A stretch of DNA of 64,000 nt from Alentia gelatinosa (lineage: Eukaryota; Annelida; Polychaeta; Phyllodocida; Polynoidae), in the NCBI GenBank assembly GCA_950022655.1, contig OX465580.1, positions 123,797,016 to 123,861,015 of the forward strand, in the 5' to 3' direction. Shown piece after piece: positions 1-20,700 of this stretch. The notes beneath the pieces were generated by a model, which saw nothing but the letters and a program-made list of their open reading frames with translations, did no database searches and was not told the DNA's origin. Both the position numbers and the translations under genes were made by a program. The first letter of the stretch is position 1, and every line of letters starts with the position of its first letter.

Positions 1-233
1 AAGTTCCGCGTTTGGTACGACATGTCCAGAGTGGTCTTAGACATACGACACTTATGGCCACTATTTCCGCTCCATTGGCCACCGACTGTCGTGACTATAG
101 CTCACCTTTTAGCTCCCTAAGTGTTGTATATTCCCTAAGTGTCGTACCCGCTCTACGATCGTAGCTCTCTAGCACACTGACGGCAGATACGTGTCGTAAG
201 TTACGAATGTCGTGACTAAAAAACAGGGCCCAG
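1..233. repeat. MITE copy, right end only (AACAGGGCCC-terminated family)
   Basis: The segment ends in a GTCGTGACT...AACAGGGCCCA terminus at about 209-233. The same terminus closes the repeats at about 35320-36007 and 39939-40528. The left end would lie outside the window. The interior has short motifs (CGTGACTATAG, CGTAGCTC) resembling the other two copies. No coding capacity is visible. The family assignment rests on the shared terminus and is an inference. Confidence 0.5.
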
Positions 234-848
234 AATACTACTTAGAGAGTATGAGGTCGTATGAGGGGGGTGCACCACCTGGCAGTTGGGATCAAAGGGA
301 TTCAGCCACCGCATCCTGGTGGAACAGTGTACAGAAAGATGGCGGACCCGAGTATACGTATCAATTATCACTGTGATATGTTGTAATCAAAATCTACGTG
401 TAAAAATTGAACTTCATATATCATTATTGACTGGCTATTGGTCTTGGTGCTGTCGACCTACATGCCTGGAAGAGATGGGAATTAATATATTTAAACACAG
501 GCGGATGCGAGGAACTCACGTGCCTCCCTCCCACACCTACAGCGATCTGTCCGTGTACACCGCCTCTAGTTTATCAGTAACATAGAATGTTAGTGGTCAA
601 ATGATAAGCTACCATCTAACCCTGCCCTTCATTCTCCATGGCTTCTCAATCTCCACGTGCACTGTCATGCACATACAATAGCTTCTATTATTATATACCT
701 GTGGTAGTATACCCTACACATACGGCCCGCTCCTACCCATGTTATATTTATATCCGTACGACACCTAGGTGTACGGGGCATGTACGGCGAGATATCCAAA
801 AACTCCCCAAGAGGCAAGGGTTAAAATAGGATATTTTAAGGTATATAA
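234..848. other. Intergenic, no gene recognised
   Basis: Short ORFs of 60-100 codons occur here, but they resemble no family I know, have no splice context and show no codon pattern unlike chance. I see nothing that I can annotate. Confidence 0.5.
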
Positions 849-849
849 T

Positions 850-1001
850 AATAGAGAAACAGGCTGACTGTCTCCTTAAGGATAAAATACTTGGTAAAAT
901 CGGCGATCAGATGAACCGATGCCGAAGGCAGAGGTTCATCTGATCGCCGAATTTACCGCGTATTATATCCGTACGGAGACAGTAAGCCCGTTTCTCTTTA
1001 A
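850..1001. repeat. Foldback hairpin, ~68-bp imperfect arms
   Basis: The left arm (850-917) and right arm (933-1001) are reverse complements over about 68 positions with a handful of mismatches. The inner ~20 bp around CGGCGATCAGATGAACC pair perfectly and enclose a ~15-nt loop. This could be a foldback MITE or, if transcribed, a long RNA hairpin. A 60-codon ORF over the right arm is probably incidental. Confidence 0.7.
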
Positions 1002-1365
1002 TAGCATGAAACAGAGATTAAATATTTATCATTCCTTTAATGTCGATCATTTCTTCAACGTGTTCACTAAGCAATTGAAACAAAGAATATGTGATTTGTA
1101 AAACGTTTAGGGTTACTGCTGATTTTCAGACCAGTGCACGGTTGTAGGTCAATATTAAAGACCATAGACTAAACATGATGGATCAAGTCTAATGCAACAC
1201 GTTCCGTAACACAGTGACGACCGAATGTGAAACGGTAAAGGCATCTAATTCGAAACAGTGGAAATATAAGAGACTTAGCGAAACCATCGAGTTTGGCTTG
1301 ATTATAGGACAGATCTGTATCAATTTCGTACGTCTCGTTGTTGCCAGGGCCAGGGCGCTCAGTCT

Positions 1366-1535
1366 GGGGCCCGTTTAATAATCTAGGAATTTACATGTAG
1401 ACCCTTTTCAACATTATTCAACACTTGTAGACGACTTTATGGACGGCTAATACTGTCTTAGCGAGCAGACTTAAGTATCAATAACCGATAACCCTTATAC
1501 AATGTACAGAAAAGGGTCTTCATGTATGATTCTAG
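1366..1535. repeat. Dispersed MITE copy (GGGCCCGTTTAATAATCTAG end)
   Basis: It starts with a GGGCCCGTTTAATAATCTAGG end. Its interior (CTAATACTGTCTTAGC, ACAGAAAA-GG) is shared with 33361-33501, and related terminal sequence recurs near 32335. It shows no coding potential. Boundaries are approximate. Confidence 0.45.
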
Positions 1536-1679
1536 ATTATCAATCTGACCACAAATGGCGCTCAAAATTGTATCGCAAAGCACAGAGACGGATACACTGG
1601 TTCCCCGGTCATCCGCTAGGGGACTCGGCGGAAAGCACACTGCACCGCTAGAGCAACCTATAGAAACTCGTCGCTGCTA

Positions 1680-2470
1680 TTACAGGCCTCTGGGTAGGAA
1701 CTACACTGGCCACCAGAGCTAGACTATGTCAGCTCTGTTTGGCCACCTTGACCCACTACTCGTTGCTGTAAGTGTGTTAATCTCCAAGGGGATCTTTCAT
1801 ATGACCCACACCTATGGTTGGAGAGTGTGTCATTTTCTACTCTTGAAACCATTTTTTCCATCGTCTTATTTCCTTATGTGGATATTTTAAATATAATTAC
1901 CAACATTTCTCAATGAGTATTTCAACTCTCAGAACCTACATAGAAGAAAATTGCTTGGCCCGTGAGTAAGAATTCATGGACAAGGCCTGGGCTGAACCAC
2001 ACCAACCTCTTAGTCGGGACAGAATGTTGACAGAGGCGGCGGCCAATCTAATAGAGACATACACTGGCTGCCAGAGCTACAGTGGGTTAGCTATGGTTGG
2101 GTTAAATCCACAGCCACCTTCACCCACAGGCTGCAATTATCTGCCACCCTTCCTGCAGATCTTTCATGTGAACTGGACCTATGATTGGAGAGTGTGGTAT
2201 TTGTTACTCTTGAAGCCATTTTTACATATTCTTATTTCCTTTTGTGTGTATTTTGAATGAAATAACCGTAAAGGTAGACTTTGTTATCAATTTGGTGAGT
2301 TGTGAAAATTTCTTGATACATATTTCTGCTCTCAAAACCCATATATTAAAAAAAAGCTTGGTCTGAGAGTGAAAATTCGTGGACATGGCCTTTGTCTGAA
2401 CCACACCAACCTATTTAGTTGAAACAGAGTGGAGACTGAGGTGGCCGCTAATCTAATAGACACCCTGCTC
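1680..2470. repeat. Tandem repeat, ~364-bp period, diverged units
   Basis: Landmarks recur about 364 bp apart: GGAGAGTGTG followed by ACTCTTGAARCCATTTTT at about 1820-1860 and about 2184-2224, and GAACCACACCAACCT at about 1993 and about 2398. A further diverged copy lies at about 31395-31720. The small ORFs inside are not convincing genes. Confidence 0.6.
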
Positions 2471-2529
2471 TGATGTGCAGGTCGAATCATATATTGCTTT
2501 ATAGATGGCTGCACCTTGAATATAATCAA

Positions 2530-4333
2530 TGATAAACCGGGAAATGATGTCTACATTTATCAACAAGATTTTGTGATTTTTTCCATTTTTGTTTCCCCCC
2601 ATTATTTTGAAAACTGAAGGAGTAAAAGAAAGGGGGAGGGGAGTTTCTTGCAGACCCCCTCCTCTCTCCTAACCGCGTAGGTCTGCCGCTGGTTTATTTG
2701 ATATAGGTCTCTGTTTTAATGCAACCTGTGATTTCAAGTTTTCCCCTTGGCAGACATAAAGTCTAGTCTTGAATATTGGATCTGTCGAGTACGTAGAAAG
2801 GAACTGTCGCATACTTATAAGATGTCATCGGAAATAGGATTGTCAAACAGACAAATCTAACATAATATGAATAAAGAAAACTTGCCGATCCGCAATATCA
2901 TCATGGACAGTTCAATCATGATGACAACCTCTCAACATGAACAAATATTCACTTATTCACGGATACGTTTGATAATCATTAAACTGATAAAATCCATTAC
3001 AAATAAGCACATAGTAATAGAGTATCAATCTTCCTGTACCATTTCAATGGTCCATTGTCGGGATTATATATATGTAGATAACTTACCTGTCTACTGTGTA
3101 GTTTAAAACGAATCACAGGAGCTACGTCCACTGAAGGGAAACAAAAACATGAGACTGCAATACCTCCGAATTCTGTATCTCTTTCTGGTAGTCGCAATAT
3201 CCATTAGACACTTAGCCTAAAATTAGTAGTACATTAAATTGTTTGTACTGTCTGACCTCATTCACTGATCCAGAGACTGCTCATGCTAAAAAGTGCCACC
3301 TTTGCGTTCTTGGAAATTTACGAATACAAAAATGAATAGACACACGTGTGTGTGTGTATGCATGTCTGTGGGTGCATACATGGTCATCTTTGGGGATTTC
3401 CTTTTTATAATTCTTAAAGTGTGTTTTGGGGTATCATATCCTTACATATTCTGCTTCGTCTGGTGTAGGCCTATTTATTTTGGAATCCACAGTTACTGAT
3501 TTCATATTAGGAAAAAAATAAGAGCAATGCAAATATAAAAAAAAACATTAAAAAATACCCTCTCCAGTTAGACCTAGTTACATGCATATTTTACATTCAA
3601 TTATATTGTCATTAATCGGTCTAACTGCTACTAGCGTATAATGAACGTCTAATCACTGCTGCTTTTACTGACTTGGTGACTACCTGAACGCATGCAGACG
3701 CTCAGCAGCCCCTCCGCACCTTCCGCAGGGCCGAAGCAAGAGGGTCAGCACCGCTTCATGAACAGTGACATTTATCACGAAAAAAAAGGTTGACGAGAAA
3801 CTAATCGTTTCGAAACATATTGGACTGTTTGCCTTGAAAATTAGGAACCATGTAATTTTCCTGAAAGTTGAATATGATAATCTCAAGTTGTTGTTGAACA
3901 CATAACTAACTTAAATTTTTTTCTAGTTTTTTTAAAAATTTATCCTGGAGGGATGCCGTAGGAAACAATTGTCTCCGATCTTCCCGGCTCTCCAGCGTTA
4001 TGTGTCTGTGCCTTACTTTGCCTATAGTGTAGGCTTACATAGTTCATGGCAGTTTCTTGACATGTACAATACTCGTTTACAACAAAAGGTTTACATACAC
4101 TTATCTAGTCAAATACAAAACAACAAGACAAACAGGTGTCATTGTTACAAGCTTTAATTCTAATATTTAGTTGACATTTGGAGTAACATTAATGCATTTC
4201 TCTGTTTCATGCAGCAGTAGTAATTTATGTATATATGTTACCATGTGTAGCAGGAGAGACATGCCATTTGGTAATATAACAATAAGAGTTGCATAATTTG
4301 TCAAATTTATAAGACACGATGGCAACGTGAATA
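2530..4333. other. Intergenic, no gene recognised
   Basis: AT-rich sequence with short unconvincing ORFs. It contains a poly-purine/GGGGGAGGGG stretch near 2630 and a short TG run near 3347. I found no conserved motif, splice-flanked exon or RNA gene. Confidence 0.5.
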
Positions 4334-5127
4334 ACCTGGGGGCTGTTTCACTAGGAGCTATAAGTATCGCTGTTTGTAATAGTTGCACCAAAGAGGCAGT
4401 TTGCGTTTCATTAGTAGGTGCACTCAAGCGTGAACGGCACTTGGGATACAAGTGGCACCAACAGTGGCAGAACCCATTTCATCAGTGCAGAGGGTCTCGC
4501 TGTTAGTGCCACTGTGGAGCTGCTGTAAGCGAGAGGGTCTACCCTCTCGTTTGTTACGTGTATAGAATACTCTCACCCACTTCCCGTGAGAATTGCAATG
4601 ACATTTTTACACAAGTAAGGTATACATATAAGCTATGATCGTACTAAATATGAATTTTTTACTCCCTCTGTGCATTTGCGTTGGTGGCTGTTCTTTTTCA
4701 CTCCCTCCATAGTGCAGCGGGGTTTCGGCTGTTCTTTTTGTCTCCCCCGGAGGCTGGCAGGAAGTGCAGTATTTGCTATGACAAAATTCAAACACTGATA
4801 TCTTCAGAACAGAGTGGCTGATTTTCTTCATATTTGGTACGATTATAGGTTTTATATGTACCTTACTCGTGTAAAAATTTCATTGCTTAATTCCTATGGG
4901 AAGGGGTGCAATTCCATGTCATCCCGGCCCGTCGACGAATAAATTCGAACGTCAAATGTGTGTGCATAGCGAGACCTGTGCCAACAGTGAGAGTTGGCCT
5001 CACCTCAACTGCGAGACCACTGATGAAACGCAAATTTGGGATTGACACTGTTGGTGCCACTGTTGGTGCCACTGTTGCAGTCCTACCTCTCGCTCTGACC
5101 CCCCTACTAGTGAAACGGCCCCCAGGT
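4334..5127. mobile_element. MITE with ~20-bp TIRs (CCTGGGGGCYGTTTCACTAG)
   Basis: The left end reads CCTGGGGGCTGTTTCACTAG. The right end is its reverse complement with one mismatch (CTAGTGAAACGGCCCCCAGG). The interior carries repeated CACTGTTGGTGCCAC phrases and a GCAGTTTGCGTTTCAYTAGT block, also found in the element at 41277-42037. No transposase is encoded, so it is non-autonomous. The overlapping ORFs on both strands (4887-5174) are shadows within the element. Confidence 0.7.
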
Positions 5128-5182
5128 CCTTTTGAAAAATCAGGTTCAGGACTCCCTGTGTACACATGACACAACTACTTGG

Positions 5183-5479
5183 TCAGTACGTTGTCAAGAG
5201 GTTCTTTAGTTTCTCCTTAAATAGCTTATTTATGTCGTCACGATCATCTATACGATGGAGGGCAGGGCTTAGTTTGTTCAATAAATCTGCTGACTTGTAT
5301 TGGACCAAGTGCTGGTATTTAGCACAGTTGATTGGATTGCTTACTGCTAGGACTGGACCTGTGAAGAGGCGTGTTTGCCTATTTTGTGTCTCAAGGTATC
5401 TATCATTTTTAGGCCTTATAAATGTAAGTAATCTTAAGTAGTTGTGTGTCGCGTCGATCTGACAGGTAATAGACATCAA
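5183..5479 (-). pseudogene. LINE reverse transcriptase C-terminal tail, relic
   Basis: The minus strand is open for about 98 codons. The layout resembles the end of CR1/jockey-type LINE ORF2: a TR-F-GPVLAVSNP block, a central YKSADLLNKLSPALHR (compare WN-LP-xLR), then FKEKLKNLL before the stop. The canonical Trp-Asn of the WNxLP box is replaced. No catalytic domain is adjacent, so this is a truncated fragment. The identification is by pattern memory and is moderately uncertain. Confidence 0.45.
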
Positions 5480-5644
5480 AGCACTTATGTAACATGTTTG
5501 TGGGGATGTTTGGTGTGCAGAGCGATAACATATGCAAAGAGCTCTGTTTTGTCATGGACAGTGAACTCACTTCGAGTGGACATGAAGCTGGCCATAGAAA
5601 AGAGTGTGACGGTGGCGCCGATATACCCTCCGTTCCAGGCCAAG

Positions 5645-6310
5645 TGGCCCCTTGAGTGGGGTGTCCCCTTAAGCGGGGTTTTCAGTCTGCCGATGGTTAT
5701 ATAGTAGAGTATACCTATACAAATGAAGGAAACACAGGTTATTAGATAAGAGGTATTTTAAATAACACATTCTAAGCAAATAGATGGAAAATAAATACCA
5801 AATAGATATAAAACAAATGCGCAAATGTATGAAATAATTAGATGAATAATGCAGGGACTTTCTGTGGTGTAGCAGCTCTATGCCTATTGCAGGGATGTCA
5901 GTTGGGGTCAGAAAAAAACAAGGAAATATTATGTTTCCTGTCCCTCTCCAAAGCACCTCCAAAGCCTGTCCAAAATTGTCTTGGTATGTTTGGGTGTCCC
6001 CTTGTTGCGACAACTGTCTAGGCAGTACACACAGGCACCATAAACACGGATATAAGATAATCTGGAGTGTATTTGATAAAATGTCCCTCCAAACTGCCAC
6101 CTTTAGCGAGGTTTTGAAGCATTCCTGTACCGGTACCGAAAAACTGACCCCTAAAAGGCTAAAGCAGGGTGCTCCCTTAAGCTGGGTGTCCCCTAAAGCG
6201 GGGTGTCTTCTTAAACGGGGTGTTACCTTAAGCCGGGTTATAATAAATAGAGGGGAAATTCTGTTCCAAGCAAATTGTCCCCTTAAGCGGGGTGACCCCT
6301 TTTTGATAAC
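5645..6310. repeat. Region of repeated CCCCTTAAGCGGGG palindromes, possible pogo-like MITE
   Basis: Near-palindromes of the form CCCCTTAAGCGGGGTGT recur at about 5648-5685 (two), 6172-6240 (four variants) and 6278-6300 (one). They are separated by ~490 bp of unique sequence. The outer end, read inward on the minus strand, is CAGACTGAAAACCCCGCTTAAG, truncated here. It is reminiscent of pogo/Tigger-type ends (inference). Both long ORFs here (5880-6389 + and 5669-6364 -) translate the palindromes and lack recognisable domains, so I do not call them genes. Confidence 0.4.
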
Positions 6311-6604
6311 TTTCTTTATTGAGACTAAGTTGTTACAGTCACTTGAAGTTGAAGGTTTGTACATGTCAAACTCATATATATCCCAATAAAGGGGCTGAGA
6401 CTTCAGCCTATTTCATATTTGTAAGGCTGGTTTCCATGGTCTAGCCTAAAGATCATGTCATCCGTTACAGATAAGGTTTTATAAAACAATGTCTCCATTA
6501 ATTCCAAGGTTCATATAAAATTCAAGGAACAATTAGAAGAATATTCAACTAATACTTTGTCCACAATAGTCAAGTGTATAACAATAATACGATTACAAAT
6601 AATG

Positions 6605-6880
6605 GATGGGTAAATTGTGTCTAGAAGTCACATACACTATTTCTAAGCTTAGACCTAGTCAAAGATTTGAAGCTGGCATATGTTCCAGTCTTTCTTACTC
6701 TGGGTGGTAATCTGTTCCAGGCGGAACCTCCATGATATTTAAGTGATCTCATATAGGAGGAGCAGTTCGGTCTACCAGTGAAGAGAACCGGGGCATCATG
6801 AGCTCTCGTAATGAGTCGTATGTTTGGCAGTCTTATCGATAAATAAAGACCTCTAACACTGTGATTGAAATATCAGAATT
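6605..6880 (-). pseudogene. LINE reverse transcriptase C-terminal fragment
   Basis: The minus strand translates continuously through LITRAHDAPVLFTGRP, then GGSAWNRLPPRVRKTG, then FKSLTRSKLRNS. The SAWNRLPPRVR box and following FK-xxx-KL are typical of the extreme C-terminus of non-LTR retrotransposon ORF2 (CR1/L2/jockey side). The RT and endonuclease domains are absent, consistent with 5'-truncation or decay. It lies just upstream of WARS2 in antisense orientation. Confidence 0.65.
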
Positions 6881-7460
6881 TGACCCTCAAACAACAAATA
6901 ACATATCATAACATGTGTCACATAAATACACACTTATATCAATATTATGCGTAAACAAAACAACGTTCAAACAAAAGCATATCACCTTAATTTGACATCG
7001 CCAAAGAACTGGATTTGTTTTTGCCGTCTGCTAGAATTTGGCAGCATCTCTGCACTCTTCTAGCAGAGATCCTCAGCTGCGTGTCGATGTTAGACCTCAA
7101 AGAATCTGCTTTAAGCGTGATGTCTCCGGTGTCACTCTTCAAGCAGAGATCCTGCGCTCTACTTCATGCTGCCGCTAGTATTAGCAAGCGATGGTGCCGC
7201 GAAAGATCTGCTAGGAGAGTGCTCCGGTGTGGTTGGATTTTTATGAACGCATGTGACTAAGGTCAAGCTAAACTCTATTTCGTTAGATAACACACACGTC
7301 GCATCAATTCACCATGTTCACTGAACACTTTTGAGGTGTATCTATCGATATTGTTATTTTGCTTAGGTATTCTTTCACAAAAATACCCTACGGCATTCTT
7401 TGTCAACGGCATCATCACTAGGCTGCCACCAAAAGGCCGGGTACAAGCACGGCCACAACA

Positions 7461-15046
<7,586 letters not shown>

Positions 15047-15076
15047 TGATTATGAATAATATTTAAATCAGGTATT

Positions 15077-15082
15077 AATAAA
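15077..15082 (+). terminator. WARS2: Poly(A) signal AATAAA of WARS2
   Basis: AATAAA lies 31 nt after the stop codon, followed by an AT-rich then GT-containing stretch (AAGTGTGGCAATTTGCTTGTG). This is consistent with cleavage and polyadenylation near 15100 and a very short 3' UTR. Confidence 0.6.
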
Positions 15083-18000
15083 ATATATATGTAAATATAA
15101 GTGTGGCAATTTGCTTGTGATTTCCATGGGATACCACTTCCCTACTTAGAAAAGTACTAACCACAACAGTCTGATAAAATCTCATTATGATTATCGGACG
15201 TTATATCAACCAAACCAAACCAAAAGCTGTCGCACGTGCGAATATCTTAATGGGTAATTCAAAATCGGAATTTCAAAATCGGAAGGTACAACCAAGAGGT
15301 CTCAGTTATTATTATACACCTGTAGAAAAATGTCCTACTTTTACTGCTTAGGAGGTCAAATTCCGTTCGTTTCCGATTTACGAAATAATATTCATTCTTC
15401 TCTCCGTGCCACGTGACCATTGTCATTCTGCTATTTAGTGAGTTGTAAAGTGGCGTTTTTTATTATTTTCAGGTGTGAGTGTTACTGAATCACATATATT
15501 CCTTGTTGTTTTGGTCGGAAATATTCAATTTCTTCTTCGAACTCGATGAAAATTTCTTACCAAAAATTCGGAACAGATTCCATTTAGTCACACCAACCGT
15601 GTCTCTATATATTATCACATTGCGGTAATAGTACAGGTCACTCAATGCAGGAATCTGGTGAGTTAAACACACCTCTACAAAACGAAAATTTGGTTAGACT
15701 TTATTTGTGCACGAATATTAGGAGCTACAAGTGAGAAACTGCTCCGGGACAGGAATTCTCTCAAAGCAATCCTCCATTAGGGTAAGCGGGAACTGATATG
15801 TTAAGCCTCAAGCAGGTGGCTGCAGGCCACGAAGTAATATGTTCCTTCTTTCAAGGGAAACTTCCTATTTTATGGTATTAGAATTTAACACTAGAAATGT
15901 ACTTCAAAACAAATCCCCAATATATCGATTAATAAACTACGTTTGATTGAAATCTAGCGGGAATTTGAATAAAACAGACTGAGTTACCTGCCCTTCGTGT
16001 ATTGCAAGCGCAAATTATATAGAACTGCATCGAGAATCGAATCTATTTTACGATTCGAGTGCGGTTCTGGATTTATCTCATACCTTTTTATGACATTAAA
16101 TATCATAAAAATTTCACAATAATTAGAATAAACTTAGCGAATCCATATGACGTCATCTGAAATTCACTACTCCACGGCCGTGGCGTAGTATCGTCACTTT
16201 ACGGGGGTGATCGCTGAGGTTTTTTTCTAATGTTATTCCTATGGCTAAACTTGTACCAGGGGTGAGATAATGTGCATCACCTGGTTTCAAATAGGCTGGC
16301 CTCAGTCTCTGTCTCCAACCCACCTGTCCCTACCTGCTGACCGCCACCGTGCACCGTGCTTACCGCTCCGCCTACACTCCCCTAGCCTGGTCCTGAACCT
16401 GTTAGGGGAATGAACTTCATTCTGATCTAATCAGTTTAATCATTCAATGACTGTACATTATCAAATACTTTAGCAGGTCTATGTTTCAAACATCGACACC
16501 AGTCTGCAAATCTAAATTTTCTTAGAGGGAGGAGAGAATTGGCTAAAAGAGAGGCCGTCTTTCACCGAGGTAGTCAACAAAATGCAATCGCTAAACCAGC
16601 GCGAAGGACACATCTACACAACACAGTCGTCCTGGAGAGTTGGAAAGTAAATTCAAAATACTTTGTACGAAGTTTGTTGTTGAAATGTGCATTCACTGGA
16701 AGAAACTACCAGGTAATTATATGTCTGTTCAAAGTTATCCCGCATTCCAATCTAAAGAGAAAACAATCCTGAAGAATATTTGAAGGTTGCTTGACAGGGC
16801 TGTACGCGACTAGCGAGTAAGTGACCGATTCTAAATTTTTTTCACTGAATTGACGTCTCCCCAATAGACCCGCAGAGGGTTGACGGGAGAAAACCCAACT
16901 CAGAAGAGGAAATTTTACACGACAATCCTGAAGAATAGTCGTCAAAACTACTGACCTAAAGACAGAACTAGCAGTATATATATTGGCTTAAATCCCATGG
17001 GTCTTGGGTAGTCTTACCAAAAAATATTGAAAGCGTAATGATGAAGCATGTATAGATGCACTATATTTGTATGTTTCGTATCTCGATGTTATACTTAATT
17101 CGATAACGACTTCTGTAAGCTGAAACCGTACAAAGTATTTTTGATAGAAGAAACTATTTTCATATTTCCATATATATTTTTTTGTCATTACATCTAAAGT
17201 TAATTAGTCAAGTAGGCCAAGGCTAATCGATGTATTTCTTGCAAATATTATTACGTGCTGGAAGGAACAGAAAACAACCAGTTACTGCCTTGTAACCTTC
17301 AGGATAAATGCTTGTTTTATTTCCATTTTATAAACAAAAAGTCTTTTATAAAACAAAGATTTGGCCTCGTCCACGCCAATAAATCAATGGATTTAACCTC
17401 CCCACAGAACCTTTACCTCATTCCATGCCAAAACTGATGAGCTTACAATGTTTTCTCAGTTTCCCTTAGGTAGTAAATTCCACATGAAAAATATTTCCAC
17501 TTTTACCTGATCCCAATTGACGTCCCTTACATTGATAGTAATACTTGGCAACTATCACTTTAAAGTTGAGTGGAAAGGACTTGATCTATGGTACCTTATG
17601 TGCCGGTTACGGGACTATAGGGGACATAGCCATTGTTAGTTCATAAAACAGTCACTAGGTGGCCAGCAGTATGGCAGGCCCCTTTGGGGGGACAGATCTA
17701 TATTCTTGCGCTTTGTTCTTACGAAATTCAACTGCCTTTCAATGTTTTGCCATTATTCCATCGACTCTCTACACCTATCCTAGAACAGGATGACATAATG
17801 ATTAAACCCAGAACATGAGGTTTTCCACATGGAACACTTTATATACATATGTCAGCAAGGCTAGAGTTGTGACACTTCCCCATTATCACTCACTTCTTTC
17901 ACACCTCCTTTAGTGAAGAACACCTACTTTTTCACCTCCTAAAGTGAAGAACACCTACGCGGGGGGCGTCATGGCAGCCCCCATGGATCATAGGCTATAT

Positions 18001-18234
18001 GTCGTATATATTTATCGTCCACACACAACTAAATCCGACCATCTGAATGGTGACTGATACTGATACTTGAAAGTTGAGGACCAGTCTTTTTTTACAGGTA
18101 ACATTATACGTATGTGACGTTATCACGTGAACGATGACACAATGGACTCGATCTAGGATGTTGGAGTATGAGGACCTTAGCTGATATCTTAGATTTGATG
18201 CTGGTGTTATTGCTATATCTGACTTACTGCCTGT
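15083..18234. other. Intergenic; no gene recognised
   Basis: It includes a segment at about 15500-15600 that is an inverted, diverged copy of 13260-13330 (shared CCTTGTTGTTTTGGTCGGAAAT). A pyrimidine-rich stretch lies at 16295-16400. The diverged repeat at 17240-17600 is described with 10845-11345. A direct 30-bp repeat with TTCACCTCC-TAGTGAAGAACACC lies at about 17897-17958. No splice-consistent exons or RNA genes were found. Confidence 0.5.
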
Positions 18235-18500
18235 AGTAAGAGAAAATGTGGTTACTGAGCCCGTAGTGATGGTTGTTCAATGTCTGTTGATGCCATAAAT
18301 ATGTCCCGAAGCCGCCGACAGAGGCACATATTTATGATATTAAAAGGCCCAGAATGGCCATATGTATTGGCTCAGTCACTACGTTTTCTTATTATTACAT
18401 ACCTAAATATCAAGAAAAAATTCCATTTTATGTACTTGTTTTATGTACCTGTTGACTCGAGGCATTCAGTACGAGCACAGTGCGCCCGAATATTCACTAC
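18235..18500 (+). repeat. Dispersed repeat (copy of 9250-9515)
   Basis: It is co-linear with the repeat in WARS2 intron 2, sharing TCAGTCACTACGTTTTCTTAT, CCTAAATATCAAGAAAA and CACAGTGCGCCCGAATA. It holds a duplicated CAGTGC-CCC motif at its right end. It is non-coding. Confidence 0.65.
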
Positions 18501-20215
<1,715 letters not shown>

Positions 20216-20700
20216 GTTTATGTTGTATTTGAAGAGGGTCATAAATCACAGAAAATGTGCATATGGGTCTCTGGGGTAAAAAAAAAAAAGGGGGGGGGGG
20301 GTCTGTGAATAAACCTTGAAGTATCTTAAAGTTCTTTCTTGTTGGTAATGTATAGGTGTTGGGTTACCTGCTCATAAAGTATTTTGAGTTAAATATTCTA
20401 ATATTTCCAATCAAACGTGTCTTTCCTTTTTACATGTGTACGTCCATTACATACACGAATACATGTGTACATGTACTTCCAACGTTTGCATCCCGTATTA
20501 AGTTTAAGCAGGTGTTACAACGCTTTTATCATATTTACACTGAATATTACATTAATTGTAGCACTTGGCAATTTTGTATGTCTGTGATATGAGTCAGCTG
20601 ACCATATCAAGCGTATCATAAGTGATTAACTGTCTGCACCGAGTCAAATGACCGGTGTGGTAAGAAATGAAATCAATCACTAAACATAGAACTGTGGCAT

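Noticed and set aside
5669..6389. Long overlapping ORFs on both strands (231 codons minus, 169 codons plus)
   Set aside because: Both translate the CCCCTTAAGCGGGG palindromes and repeat DNA, overlap each other, and show no domain. They are open by composition rather than selection.
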